Origin: Campylobacter sp. RM16187 | GTDB taxonomy: Bacteria; Campylobacterota; Campylobacteria; Campylobacterales; Campylobacteraceae | Direction of reading: 5' to 3' | Assembly (NCBI RefSeq): GCF_025319965.1 | Contig: NZ_CP012549.1 | Location: forward strand, 434,001 to 498,000 | DNA: 64,000 nucleotides | Shown here: in pieces, positions 16,395 through 23,892 of the stretch | How positions within the stretch are numbered: the stretch's first letter is position 1 | How the letters are laid out: each line of letters begins with the position of its first letter | Translations under genes and position numbers: made by a program | The notes under the pieces: model-generated | What the model saw: the letters and a program-made list of their open reading frames with translations, nothing else | Told to the model about the DNA's origin: nothing | Database searches by the model: none

Positions 16395-16592
16395 TTAATT
16401 TTTAGTATCTTGATTTACTAATCGAAATTCTGTATTTTCAAAACCAAATTGAACGGTAGATATAGGACGATTACCGTTATAGCCTGATATAAAAGCGACT
16501 TCCTCTGTTTGATAATCAATCCTTGTTACATCTACAAATTTAAAGCCATATTGCTCTTTAGTCTTATCACTTCGGACTTGTAATTTAAGCAT
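16395..16592 (-). CDS. Unrecognised 65-residue protein
   Basis: A small beta-like protein (MLKLQVRSDKTKEQ, EEVAFISGYNGNRP). I choose ATG 16592 with GAGG about ten bases before it; a GTG five codons upstream at 16607 is possible and would overlap the HTH gene. Family unknown; may be a nucleic acid binder. Confidence 0.5.
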   Translation of the reverse strand: MLKLQVRSDKTKEQYGFKFVDVTRIDYQTEEVAFISGYNGNRPISTVQFGFENTEFRLVNQDTKN

Positions 16593-16782
16593 TTTTTTGA
16601 ACCTCACTTTTTAAAGATTTTAATAAATATCTGTTTTGAATTAAACGTGATAAATTACCTCTATCAACTCCGCTATCTCTTAATATATCCTCTCTTGATA
16701 TTCGATTATTACGAACTGAAAGAAGCTTATAAACGCTATATAAAATCTTAATTTGCTCCGAGCTTATTAATACTTTTGCCAT
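16585..16782 (-). CDS. Small helix-turn-helix regulator
   Basis: 65 residues. The segment ISREDILRDSGVDRGNLSRLIQ reads as a helix-turn-helix. Its start overlaps the 3' end of the recombinase gene by 35 bases, so both are likely on one transcript. It may regulate phage genes or assist the recombinase. Confidence 0.6.
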   Translation of the reverse strand: MAKVLISSEQIKILYSVYKLLSVRNNRISREDILRDSGVDRGNLSRLIQNRYLLKSLKSEVQKNA

Positions 16783-17731
16783 TTATAAAACACTCATCGA
16801 AAGGAAATAAAGATTTTAAATACCTGACTATTGCACACATCACGGCAACAATAGCAACTTTTTTACTTTTGCCTTTATTTATTAGGGTTTCGTATTTTTG
16901 CTTGAATTTATCGTTAAAACGTATAGATACAATAGCAACTAAGAATAAAACACGTCTTATACTTGAGCTACCTTTTTTATTAATACACTTAGATTTTTTA
17001 ACCGATATTCCGCTTTCATAAATGCGAGGAGATAAACCAAGAAACGATATAAATTGCTTTGCGGTTTTATCTCGGTTAAAGTGTAGATTCGGAAATAAAG
17101 ATATCGCCAAATCCACACCGAAGCCCTTATTAGCTTTTATAATTTCATCGCAATTTGGAACAAAAGATTTTAAAATCTCATAAGCCATTAATTTAAGTTT
17201 CTTCTGTAATTGCATTACTTGATTAGTAAGAGTTGTGATGATTTCATTTAATTGATTATCGCTCACAAGATTTTGAGATTTTTTAAAGTTTTTTAGTTGT
17301 GTTTGGATTTTAACGAGAAGAGATATAGCAGAATTATAACTCTTTATTAAATTATACTCTTTATTATAAGTTGTAGGATTTAACTCAGATGAAAATATCC
17401 TACAATAAAGAGCCAAGCCGTAAGAATCTGCTATATCTGTTTTTTTAGAGTTTAAATGCTTTAAGAAATAACTTGTTTTTTCAGGATTTAAAAGAGAATA
17501 TTTAATACCCAAGTCGTTTAAGACTCTTTGCAATATAATATGATAGTTATTTGTATATTCTAAAACTACCGTAATATTATCAGAAGTAAAAGATTTAAAA
17601 TAAGCTTCAATAACGTTATAATCGTTAGGAAGTGAAATAAATTTAGGTTTTTTAGATTCGTCCGAAGTTAAAAAACAAAAATCAACCTTATCTTTAGAAA
17701 CGTCAGCACCTACAAAAAAATCTTTTTTCAT
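16748..17731 (-). CDS. IS110/Piv-family DEDD recombinase
   Basis: 327 residues. The N-terminus FVGADVSKDKVDF begins the RuvC-like DEDD domain (further acidic residues in VVLEYTNNYH and KTDIADSYGLA). The C-terminal domain has FISFLGLSPRIYESG and a conserved Ser region (KKGSSSIRRVLF), as in IS110/IS116/IS902 transposases. Related Piv-type enzymes serve as integrases of some filamentous phages, e.g. in Neisseria. Here the gene is first in the phage-like operon, so it probably integrates the element. The structured gap directly upstream could encode the bridge RNA such enzymes use. Confidence 0.88.
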   Translation of the reverse strand: MKKDFFVGADVSKDKVDFCFLTSDESKKPKFISLPNDYNVIEAYFKSFTSDNITVVLEYTNNYHIILQRVLNDLGIKYSLLNPEKTSYFLKHLNSKKTDIADSYGLALYCRIFSSELNPTTYNKEYNLIKSYNSAISLLVKIQTQLKNFKKSQNLVSDNQLNEIITTLTNQVMQLQKKLKLMAYEILKSFVPNCDEIIKANKGFGVDLAISLFPNLHFNRDKTAKQFISFLGLSPRIYESGISVKKSKCINKKGSSSIRRVLFLVAIVSIRFNDKFKQKYETLINKGKSKKVAIVAVMCAIVRYLKSLFPFDECFINGKSINKLGAN

Positions 17732-17962
17732 AATCGCCCCCTTTAATAAAAATTAGGTATAATCTTTTCTTGTATTCAGTGTTAATACACTAAGATTTTT
17801 AATCAGACTTTATACCTATAAAGCCCCTAAAATCTTTAACACAGTGTTCAACACTTAGAAAACAAGCAGGGGCTTTATAATTTTAAAAAACTAAAATTAA
17901 TAACCACTCATACCGAGATTTCAGGTTATTATTTTTAACAATGGAATCATACAAGAAAACAA
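17732..17962 (-). ncRNA. Candidate bridge-RNA region upstream of the IS110-type gene
   Basis: A 230-base gap directly 5' of the recombinase. It holds a perfect 12-base inverted repeat (17817-17828 with 17868-17879, TATAAAGCCCCT), with GTGTTCAACAC nested in its loop, and a related motif CAGTGTTAATACACT nearby at 17778-17792. IS110-type elements encode a guide (bridge) RNA in a non-coding end next to the gene. The match is by position and foldability only. Confidence 0.4.
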
Positions 17963-18715
17963 GTGTTCCAAATTTTCCAAGGTAGAATCTATATTGTTTC
18001 AGAAACCGAGTTAAAAGAGCAGATAAATGAATTAACTGCCCAACTTTTAAAAAATAGTGAAATACTTCAAGAAAAAAAAGATTTGTTAGAAATTAATGAC
18101 AAGCTAAAAACTACAAACAATCAACTCGCTCAAGAAAATTCAAATTTACTGAATCAAGATAGTTTAATTAATGAGCAAAAACAAAAAATAGAAAAATTAG
18201 AGAGCATAATAAAAACAAACGAGGAAGAATTTGGTAGTACAGATGAGATTAGGGAAAAATTCAAACAAATAGACGTTTTAACAAAAGAAAAGAATGAAAT
18301 AGAGGGTGAAGGAGCTGCGACTAGACTTAGATTAAAATTCTTAAATAGTGAAGTAGAACAGAAAGATGAGAAAATAGTAAAACTTCAAGAGAAAATAAAG
18401 CCACTCGAGGAAAAAGCGATACAAGCAGATAACTTAGAGCGTGAGCTTGTAGTCTACAAGGATAGAAATTTAGAACTTTCTAAGCAAAACAAGAAATTAG
18501 AAAATGAGAAAAAAGATTTGAATCAAATTATTGTCTCTCAAAGTAAAGAAATAAGTGCTCTAAGGTATTTTAAAACCAAAATAATCAATTTCTTTTCAAG
18601 CATCATAAAAAAGATACCTATTGTAAAAGACTATTTGCAAAATGAATTGCCAGAAGTAGTGAGTGAGGTTCATACAAAGATGACGACAAATAGTCAATAT
18701 GAAATTAGTTTATAA
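17963..18715 (+). pseudogene. Long coiled-coil protein, 5' end missing
   Basis: 250 residues of almost continuous coiled coil (LKEQINELTAQLLK, KEKNEIEGEG and similar) with a hydrophobic patch near the C-terminus. The frame has no ATG until close to the end; it is open from about 17939 and only a GTG at 17963 could start it, without a good ribosome binding site. It therefore looks like the 3' part of a longer gene. It lies at the other side of the phage-like block from the mobilisation gene, and Pre/MobV relaxases often end in a coiled coil, so the two may be halves of one gene. Confidence 0.5.
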
Positions 18716-18776
18716 GATTAAATAACAAAAAACAAAACGACTATTGGCAGTAGAAAATTATAGAAAGAAAATTTGG

Positions 18777-20113
18777 CCCTATAAAATAAATTGTGTAAAT
18801 GGCTGAAAAATGATATACTAGGAGAAATATTATGACAGCCAAAAGAAAGAAAAAAGAAAAAGATGTAATCGATTTGATGCTTGACAAGCTAGATTTTCAT
18901 GGGATGACAAAAGACGAACTTACCGGTAGTGATGGGCTTTTGAGACAGCTTACGAGTAGGTTCTATGAGCGGGTGTTGGAAGCCGAAATGGATGAGCATC
19001 TTGGTTACAGAAAGCACGACAATGCAGGGGACAACACCGGTAACAGCCGTAACGGTTATACTGAGAAGAGTGTAATTTTGGATGATAACAGTACTACTGA
19101 TATACATGTACCGCGAGACAGAAACAGTACATTCGAGCCTGTTATTATTCCTAAGCATGAGAAACGAAGTCCATTGTTCAACGATCAGATTATTTCGATG
19201 TATTCATACGGTATGAGTTGCCGTGACATTCAGCGACACTTACAGGAAGTGTATGGTGTAAATGTTTCAGCGGAACTTATTTCGAATGTAACGGAATCAG
19301 TAATGATGGATGTCAGAGAATGGCAAAACCGTCCGCTAGATAAATCATACCCTATTTTATTTCTAGATGCTTTACGTGTTAATTGCCGTCAAGACGGAAA
19401 AAACGTCAATAAAGCCTTATATGTAGCTTTGGCAATCAATTGGGAAGGCAAAAAAGAGGTATTAGGGCTTTGGCTATCTAATACAGAAGGAGCAAAATTT
19501 TGGATGGGAGTTCTTAGTGAGATAAAGAACCGAGGGACTGAAGATATTCTTATAGCCTGCATGGATGGGCTTACCGGATTTCCTGAAGCGGTAAAAGCAG
19601 TATTTCCGGATACTCATATACAGCATTGCATAGTTCATATGGTTAGAAGCTCTACCAAATTTGTTTCTTACAAAGACCTTAAAGCTGTATGCAAAGACTT
19701 GAAAGAAGTATATTCAGCTATAAATGAAAAGGCCGGAGCCGAAGCTCTTGAAGATTTTGGAAAGAAATGGGATGAGAAGTATCCGATGATTAAAGCTGCT
19801 TGGCAGAGGAATTGGAATGAGCTAAGTGAGTTTTTTAATTATCCTGAAGAAATCCGAAAAGCTATTTATACTACGAATGCGATTGAATCGTTAAACTTCA
19901 GCTTAAGAAAAATCACTCGCAATAAATCAAGCTTTCCGGATGATGATTCGATATATAAAGTGATGTATCTTACGATACGCAATGCGAGTAAAAGGTGGAC
20001 TATGCCTATAAGGAATTGGCCTCTTGCCGTTAATCAATTTGCTATACTATTTGACAAAAGGGTTTCTTTTTGATAAATTAAAAGAAAGCATTTACACAGT
20101 TTTTTGGACAAGG
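18777..20113 (+). mobile_element. Complete IS256-family insertion sequence
   Basis: About 1.34 kb with one transposase gene. The left end contains TTGTGTAAATG and the right end CATTTACACAG, an imperfect inverted repeat of about 25 bases. The first 120 bases equal the partial copy at the window start. I find no 8-9 base target duplication around it, which fits rearrangement between copies. Confidence 0.88.
18832..20073 (+). CDS. IS256-family transposase (Mutator type)
   Basis: 413 residues, full length for the family. The DDE residues are seen as FLDALRVN (first Asp), ACMDGLTGFPEA (second Asp) and TTNAIESLNFSLRK (Glu), with the CIVHMVR box between. The zinc-like GMTKDEL start region and DEHLGY are also typical. 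It catalyses cut-and-paste or circle-forming movement of the element. GGAG before the ATG. It looks intact and active. Confidence 0.97.
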   Translation: MTAKRKKKEKDVIDLMLDKLDFHGMTKDELTGSDGLLRQLTSRFYERVLEAEMDEHLGYRKHDNAGDNTGNSRNGYTEKSVILDDNSTTDIHVPRDRNSTFEPVIIPKHEKRSPLFNDQIISMYSYGMSCRDIQRHLQEVYGVNVSAELISNVTESVMMDVREWQNRPLDKSYPILFLDALRVNCRQDGKNVNKALYVALAINWEGKKEVLGLWLSNTEGAKFWMGVLSEIKNRGTEDILIACMDGLTGFPEAVKAVFPDTHIQHCIVHMVRSSTKFVSYKDLKAVCKDLKEVYSAINEKAGAEALEDFGKKWDEKYPMIKAAWQRNWNELSEFFNYPEEIRKAIYTTNAIESLNFSLRKITRNKSSFPDDDSIYKVMYLTIRNASKRWTMPIRNWPLAVNQFAILFDKRVSF

Positions 20114-20181
20114 TCGTAGTTTTTGTACAAACGAAGAAGATTCTAAGCAAAACAATATAGTTGCTATTATTAAAGTATTAA

Positions 20182-21258
20182 TTATTTTATTACAACTTGA
20201 TTTCTTCCGTTTTTCTTGCCTATGTACATTTGTTTATCGGCTGCATGGATCATATTTGATATATTGCTAAAATTAGCAGAGCAAACACCACCAAAAGTAA
20301 TAGTTACAGAAAATTTTATATCATTATATTCTATAACTTTCTCTTCCACTTTTTTTCGAATACGATTTAAAATTTTTTCGACTTTATTTTTATTTAGTTT
20401 CTCACCAACTCTATCACTTTGAAGAAGGATCAAAAATTCTTCTCCTCCCCAGCGAGAAACTATATCGTTGCTTCTGCATTCATTTTTTAATATTGCAGAA
20501 ATTTCAGCTAAAGCTACATCTCCGCATTTGTGCCCATAAGTATCATTTACGACTTTAAAATGATCAATATCTCCAAAAATCAAGTAAAAATTACCACTGT
20601 CCTTTTTAAGCGACATATCTATCTTGTTTAAAATGTCATTCATTTGACGTCTGGTTATAAGTCCAGTCAGTTCGTCTATGTTGGCAATATTTTCCATCTC
20701 ATGAATTTCTTTTTGCAGGAAAATTACTTCCATCGCCTTTGAAATTTGAAGTACTCGTTCTATAAAAAATATAAGCATAAATGCGACAATTATATTAAAT
20801 CTTGTTAGAAAATCATCGATTGAATTTATTTGAAATATTGAAATTTTTAGATTAGTTGAAAAATATAGATATATGTATATTATTGATTGAATAATTCCTA
20901 AAGCATAAAATATACCGCGTTTTTTAAATGGAACTGTTATAGAAAGAAAGATAAATGGAACAAACCATGCTTGAAAGCCTGCGGACCAGCCAAGGTTTAT
21001 AGTAGCAATTGTTAAAAATATAGTCGCTTCTGTGCAGCAAGCGAGCAGGGCTATCTTCTGATGTTTGTGTAAAAATTTTAAAGCCCCGCCAAAAACAGCT
21101 ATGCTTATTATATTATAAAACATCATTAGTTTGTTTCCGCTATATATAAAAATAAACTCAAATGTTGCATGTATAACAAAACCTGCAAGAATTAACCAGA
21201 AATAAAATGAAGCTTTTATATATTGTGATAAATCTTTAATTTCACTGTAACTTTTCAC
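20182..21258 (-). CDS. Membrane diguanylate cyclase (GGDEF)
   Basis: 358 residues. Five or six membrane segments fill the first 170 residues, followed by a GGDEF domain with intact RWGGEEF signature near residue 270. Five residues upstream RSND forms an RxxD inhibitory site, so product feedback is expected. It makes cyclic di-GMP from two GTP, which in this window could feed the LapD-like receptor far downstream. It is monocistronic, just outside the IS256 copy. Confidence 0.92.
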   Translation of the reverse strand: MKSYSEIKDLSQYIKASFYFWLILAGFVIHATFEFIFIYSGNKLMMFYNIISIAVFGGALKFLHKHQKIALLACCTEATIFLTIATINLGWSAGFQAWFVPFIFLSITVPFKKRGIFYALGIIQSIIYIYLYFSTNLKISIFQINSIDDFLTRFNIIVAFMLIFFIERVLQISKAMEVIFLQKEIHEMENIANIDELTGLITRRQMNDILNKIDMSLKKDSGNFYLIFGDIDHFKVVNDTYGHKCGDVALAEISAILKNECRSNDIVSRWGGEEFLILLQSDRVGEKLNKNKVEKILNRIRKKVEEKVIEYNDIKFSVTITFGGVCSANFSNISNMIHAADKQMYIGKKNGRNQVVIK

Positions 21259-21380
21259 TAAATAGTTCCAAAAATAAATTTAAACTTCTTTTATTTTATA
21301 TATAGCATATTAAAACATTACTAATTATATTATACATATTGTATTATTAATTATTAATTATTTTCGTAGGATATAAGAAA

Positions 21381-21419
21381 TTTAGTAAAAGAGCGTTTAG
21401 TTTTAGCCCTTTTACTAAA
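21381..21419 (-). terminator. Hairpin after the M20 peptidase gene
   Basis: TTTAGTAAAAG (21381-21391) pairs perfectly with CTTTTACTAAA (21409-21419). On the minus strand a T-rich run follows. It lies eight bases beyond the stop of the peptidase gene. Confidence 0.6.
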
Positions 21420-21426
21420 AGTGAGT

Positions 21427-22545
21427 TTATACTATCTTTTTGATGACGTCTAGGATTAAATTGCACTTTGGTACGATTGAGTCTACGACTAGATATTCGC
21501 TCTTTGAGTGCATGTTACCGCCTGTCGGTCCAAGTCCGTCTATGGTAGGGCAACCTGCCGAAGATGCGATGTTTCCGTCGCTTAATCCGCCCGCATCGAC
21601 CCAGCTTACTTTGACTCCGCTTTCTTTTGCAACCTCGTCAAATACTGCTTTGATCTTTGGCAAATTTGCCTCATCTATCATCGGACCTTCTTCGTTTGTT
21701 AGAATTTTTTTATGCGTTACACCTTCGACAAAAGACTTGCTTAAAATTTCATCCAACTTCTTCTTGCAAAACTCAACCGAAGAGGCGAATTTATACCTCA
21801 TCTCGAAATTTACCGAAGCGAAGTCAGGCACGACGTTTTGAGCCGTTCCGCCGTTTGTCATTATGGCGTTAAAGGTATGTCCGGCTTTAAAGTCGGTTAA
21901 TTTTGAGAGCTCCACTATAAAATTTGCCGCCTCAACTACCGCAGAGCGACCTCTTTCAGGGTGATTGCCCGCGTGAGCCGAGACTCCGTGAAATTCTATA
22001 GTATAAGCTATCATGCCTTTTCTAGTTGCTACCATCGAACCATCTTCTCTAGCAGGCTCCATTACAAGGCAGTATTTTGACTTTTTGGCATACTCTCTTA
22101 TCTGATCTTTCGTGAAATTTGAACCCGTCTCTTCGTGGGAGTTCAAAAAGACAGCTACGTTAAGCTTGCTTAGATCAAGATCTTTTATGACATATAAAGA
22201 CAGCAAAGCTCCCGCCTTATCGTCTATAACTCCAAGTGCGTTTATCTTGCCGTCATTTTCTTTAAAAGGCACATCTTTGCCCCAGCCTACAGGAAAGACG
22301 GTATCCATATGCCCCACAAAAAGTATGTCGAAATTTTGCGCTTTGGGGTTGTTTGATATCAGCAAACAATCAGCCACCTTGTCAGTGTTAAGCTTGATTA
22401 TCTTATGTTTTAATCCAAGCGAATTTGCTTTAGCTATGAACCATTTTGCGACCGAATTTACGCCCTCTATATGCGAAGTAGGGCTTTCTATCTCGGTTAG
22501 CTGCTTAAGCTCTTCTAAAAATTTAGGCAACTCCTCTTGTCTCAT
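21427..22545 (-). CDS. M20-family metallopeptidase, carboxypeptidase G2-like
   Basis: 372 residues. Zinc ligands and catalytic residues of M20 enzymes are visible: VGHMDTVFP, GVIDDKAGA, NSHEETGS, MEPAR and a late HSKSEY. The middle part (TIEFHGVSAHAGNHPERG) is the dimerisation lid domain. Such enzymes remove C-terminal amino acids, often glutamate, from peptides. Twelve bases upstream is the YjiG gene, giving an operon YjiH-YjiG-peptidase comparable to the yjiH-yjiG-iadA order in E. coli, which suggests linked transport and peptide breakdown. Confidence 0.88.
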   Translation of the reverse strand: MRQEELPKFLEELKQLTEIESPTSHIEGVNSVAKWFIAKANSLGLKHKIIKLNTDKVADCLLISNNPKAQNFDILFVGHMDTVFPVGWGKDVPFKENDGKINALGVIDDKAGALLSLYVIKDLDLSKLNVAVFLNSHEETGSNFTKDQIREYAKKSKYCLVMEPAREDGSMVATRKGMIAYTIEFHGVSAHAGNHPERGRSAVVEAANFIVELSKLTDFKAGHTFNAIMTNGGTAQNVVPDFASVNFEMRYKFASSVEFCKKKLDEILSKSFVEGVTHKKILTNEEGPMIDEANLPKIKAVFDEVAKESGVKVSWVDAGGLSDGNIASSAGCPTIDGLGPTGGNMHSKSEYLVVDSIVPKCNLILDVIKKIV

Positions 22546-22557
22546 GATAGCTCCTTT

Positions 22558-23022
22558 CTAGACGATCATGCTCATAACAAGCATCGCAAGATAGGCGTTT
22601 AGTATACAAATTCCAAAAAGAACCAGATAGTGTCTTCCGGGAATTCCAAGCACTCCTAAAACTCTACCCATGTACTGAACTGTTGAGCCTACAAGCGCCA
22701 TCCCCGGAAGTAGCACCGCTATATCGCCTGCTGTTAATGTGCCGTTTTGCACAAGCGCTACAAGCACGCCCGCAGAGCCGCCCCAGCTTAAAAACGCAGC
22801 CATAAATACAGCTATGGACTCGCCCGGAAGCCCAAGCGGCACCATGATGAAGCCAAGATAGTTTCCTATGATTTTAAGCGCGCCTGATACGTTTAAGATG
22901 TAGATGATCACAAACGCCATCAAAACGTTTGGGATAGTGTTATGGATAGCGATATCCCAGCCTTTTCTTGCGCCCTCTACAAATACGTCAGTTAGTAGTT
23001 TGTTATTTGTTTTATCACTCAT
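22558..23022 (-). CDS. yjiG: YjiG-family membrane protein
   Basis: 154 residues with about four membrane segments, including the Gly-rich block FLSWGGSAGVLVALVQ and VGSTVQYMGRVLG, as in the nucleoside-recognition (Gate) domain proteins of the YjiG type. The substrate is not known. It overlaps the upstream YjiH gene by four bases; the two probably form one transporter. Confidence 0.82.
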   Translation of the reverse strand: MSDKTNNKLLTDVFVEGARKGWDIAIHNTIPNVLMAFVIIYILNVSGALKIIGNYLGFIMVPLGLPGESIAVFMAAFLSWGGSAGVLVALVQNGTLTAGDIAVLLPGMALVGSTVQYMGRVLGVLGIPGRHYLVLFGICILNAYLAMLVMSMIV

Positions 23023-23657
23023 ACTTCAACCTCGTCATCTTTTACGAATTTTTTGACATAAAGTCTCATTAAATTTGCACCAAAAACTTTAAAAACAAAG
23101 ATTATGCCTAAGCAAAGCGCGATAGAAACAGGCGCTAAAGCCCCGTTTTTATCAGGTATGATAAGTAGCGGTGCAAAAGATGCCAAGAAATTTGTGATCA
23201 TAGCTCCTGCGCTAAACTGAAACGCCGCAAATATCAAAAGCTCTTTGTGAGTCATCCTGCCCTCTTGGCGCAAAAATTTTGCGGTAGAGCTACCCGCATC
23301 GGTGCTTTGAGTGCTAGCCATGAGCGATATGGAGCAAGCTCCGGGAATGCCCATCATAGGTCTTAAAACAGGAGTAAGCCAAGCTGAAGCCGCATATAGC
23401 GCGTAGTATCTTTCAAATATCGCAACAAATCCAAGTGCCAGCATGACGCTAGGAACAAGGCTTAATGCAAATAAAAATCCGCCTTTTGCGCTGGTTCCGC
23501 CTGAGGTTTTAAACCACTCCGGGAATTGACCTGTTAGCTTGCTAAAGTCAAAAATTCCACCTGCAATATCCTTGGTAAATCCACCAAAGAAAACGATAGC
23601 CGCTATCAAAGCTATAGTGCCGATAATCAGCTTTTTTGTATCTCTTGCCTCTTGCAT
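23019..23657 (-). CDS. yjiH: YjiH-family membrane protein
   Basis: 212 residues with about five membrane segments and the Gate-domain block MASTQSTDAGSSTAKFL. In E. coli the homologue is encoded beside yjiG and an isoaspartyl dipeptidase. Here it starts the operon that ends in an M20 peptidase. GGAGGC precedes the ATG. Probably an importer or exporter of a peptide breakdown product. Confidence 0.8.
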   Translation of the reverse strand: MQEARDTKKLIIGTIALIAAIVFFGGFTKDIAGGIFDFSKLTGQFPEWFKTSGGTSAKGGFLFALSLVPSVMLALGFVAIFERYYALYAASAWLTPVLRPMMGIPGACSISLMASTQSTDAGSSTAKFLRQEGRMTHKELLIFAAFQFSAGAMITNFLASFAPLLIIPDKNGALAPVSIALCLGIIFVFKVFGANLMRLYVKKFVKDDEVEV

Positions 23658-23839
23658 TGAGCCTCCTTGATTAGATAAGTAAATATAATAAAAATATACA
23701 TTTAAAAGACTTAATAAAGAGTTAAAAATGGCTTTAAATAATAAAAATATTTTTTAAATTGATATTTTAAGATTGAATTTAAAAGATAGTATGATAAGTG
23801 TCAAAATTTCAGGTAAATTCGGCTTAAATCATTTGGGAT

Positions 23840-23869
23840 ATAAGTGGCAAAGTTAAATTTACCACTTAT
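23840..23869 (-). terminator. Hairpin after the M3 peptidase gene
   Basis: ATAAGTGG (23840-23847) pairs with CCACTTAT (23862-23869). It lies about 25 bases past the peptidase stop on the minus strand. Confidence 0.5.
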
Positions 23870-23892
23870 TTATGATTTCTTATTCTGAGTAT

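Larger units (their letters stand above)
7621..17960 (-). mobile_element. Integrated small phage-like element, probably ssDNA, tail-less
   Basis: About 10.3 kb with 21 closely packed genes, all on the minus strand, many overlapping as TAATG or ATGA. Recognised parts are an IS110/Piv-type recombinase, an HTH protein, a YopX-like protein, a Rep_trans rolling-circle initiator, a holin-like protein and an M15 endolysin. Two large hairpin regions (9081-9244, 15858-15940) fit replication or packaging signals. No Zot ATPase, terminase, portal, tail gene or large capsid gene is seen. The exact ends are not resolved; I place them at the terminator on the left and the structured gap upstream of the recombinase on the right. 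Confidence 0.7.

Noticed and set aside
22112-22561. Plus-strand ORF opposite the M20 peptidase
   Set aside because: Pure shadow of a well-supported gene with catalytic motifs on the minus strand.
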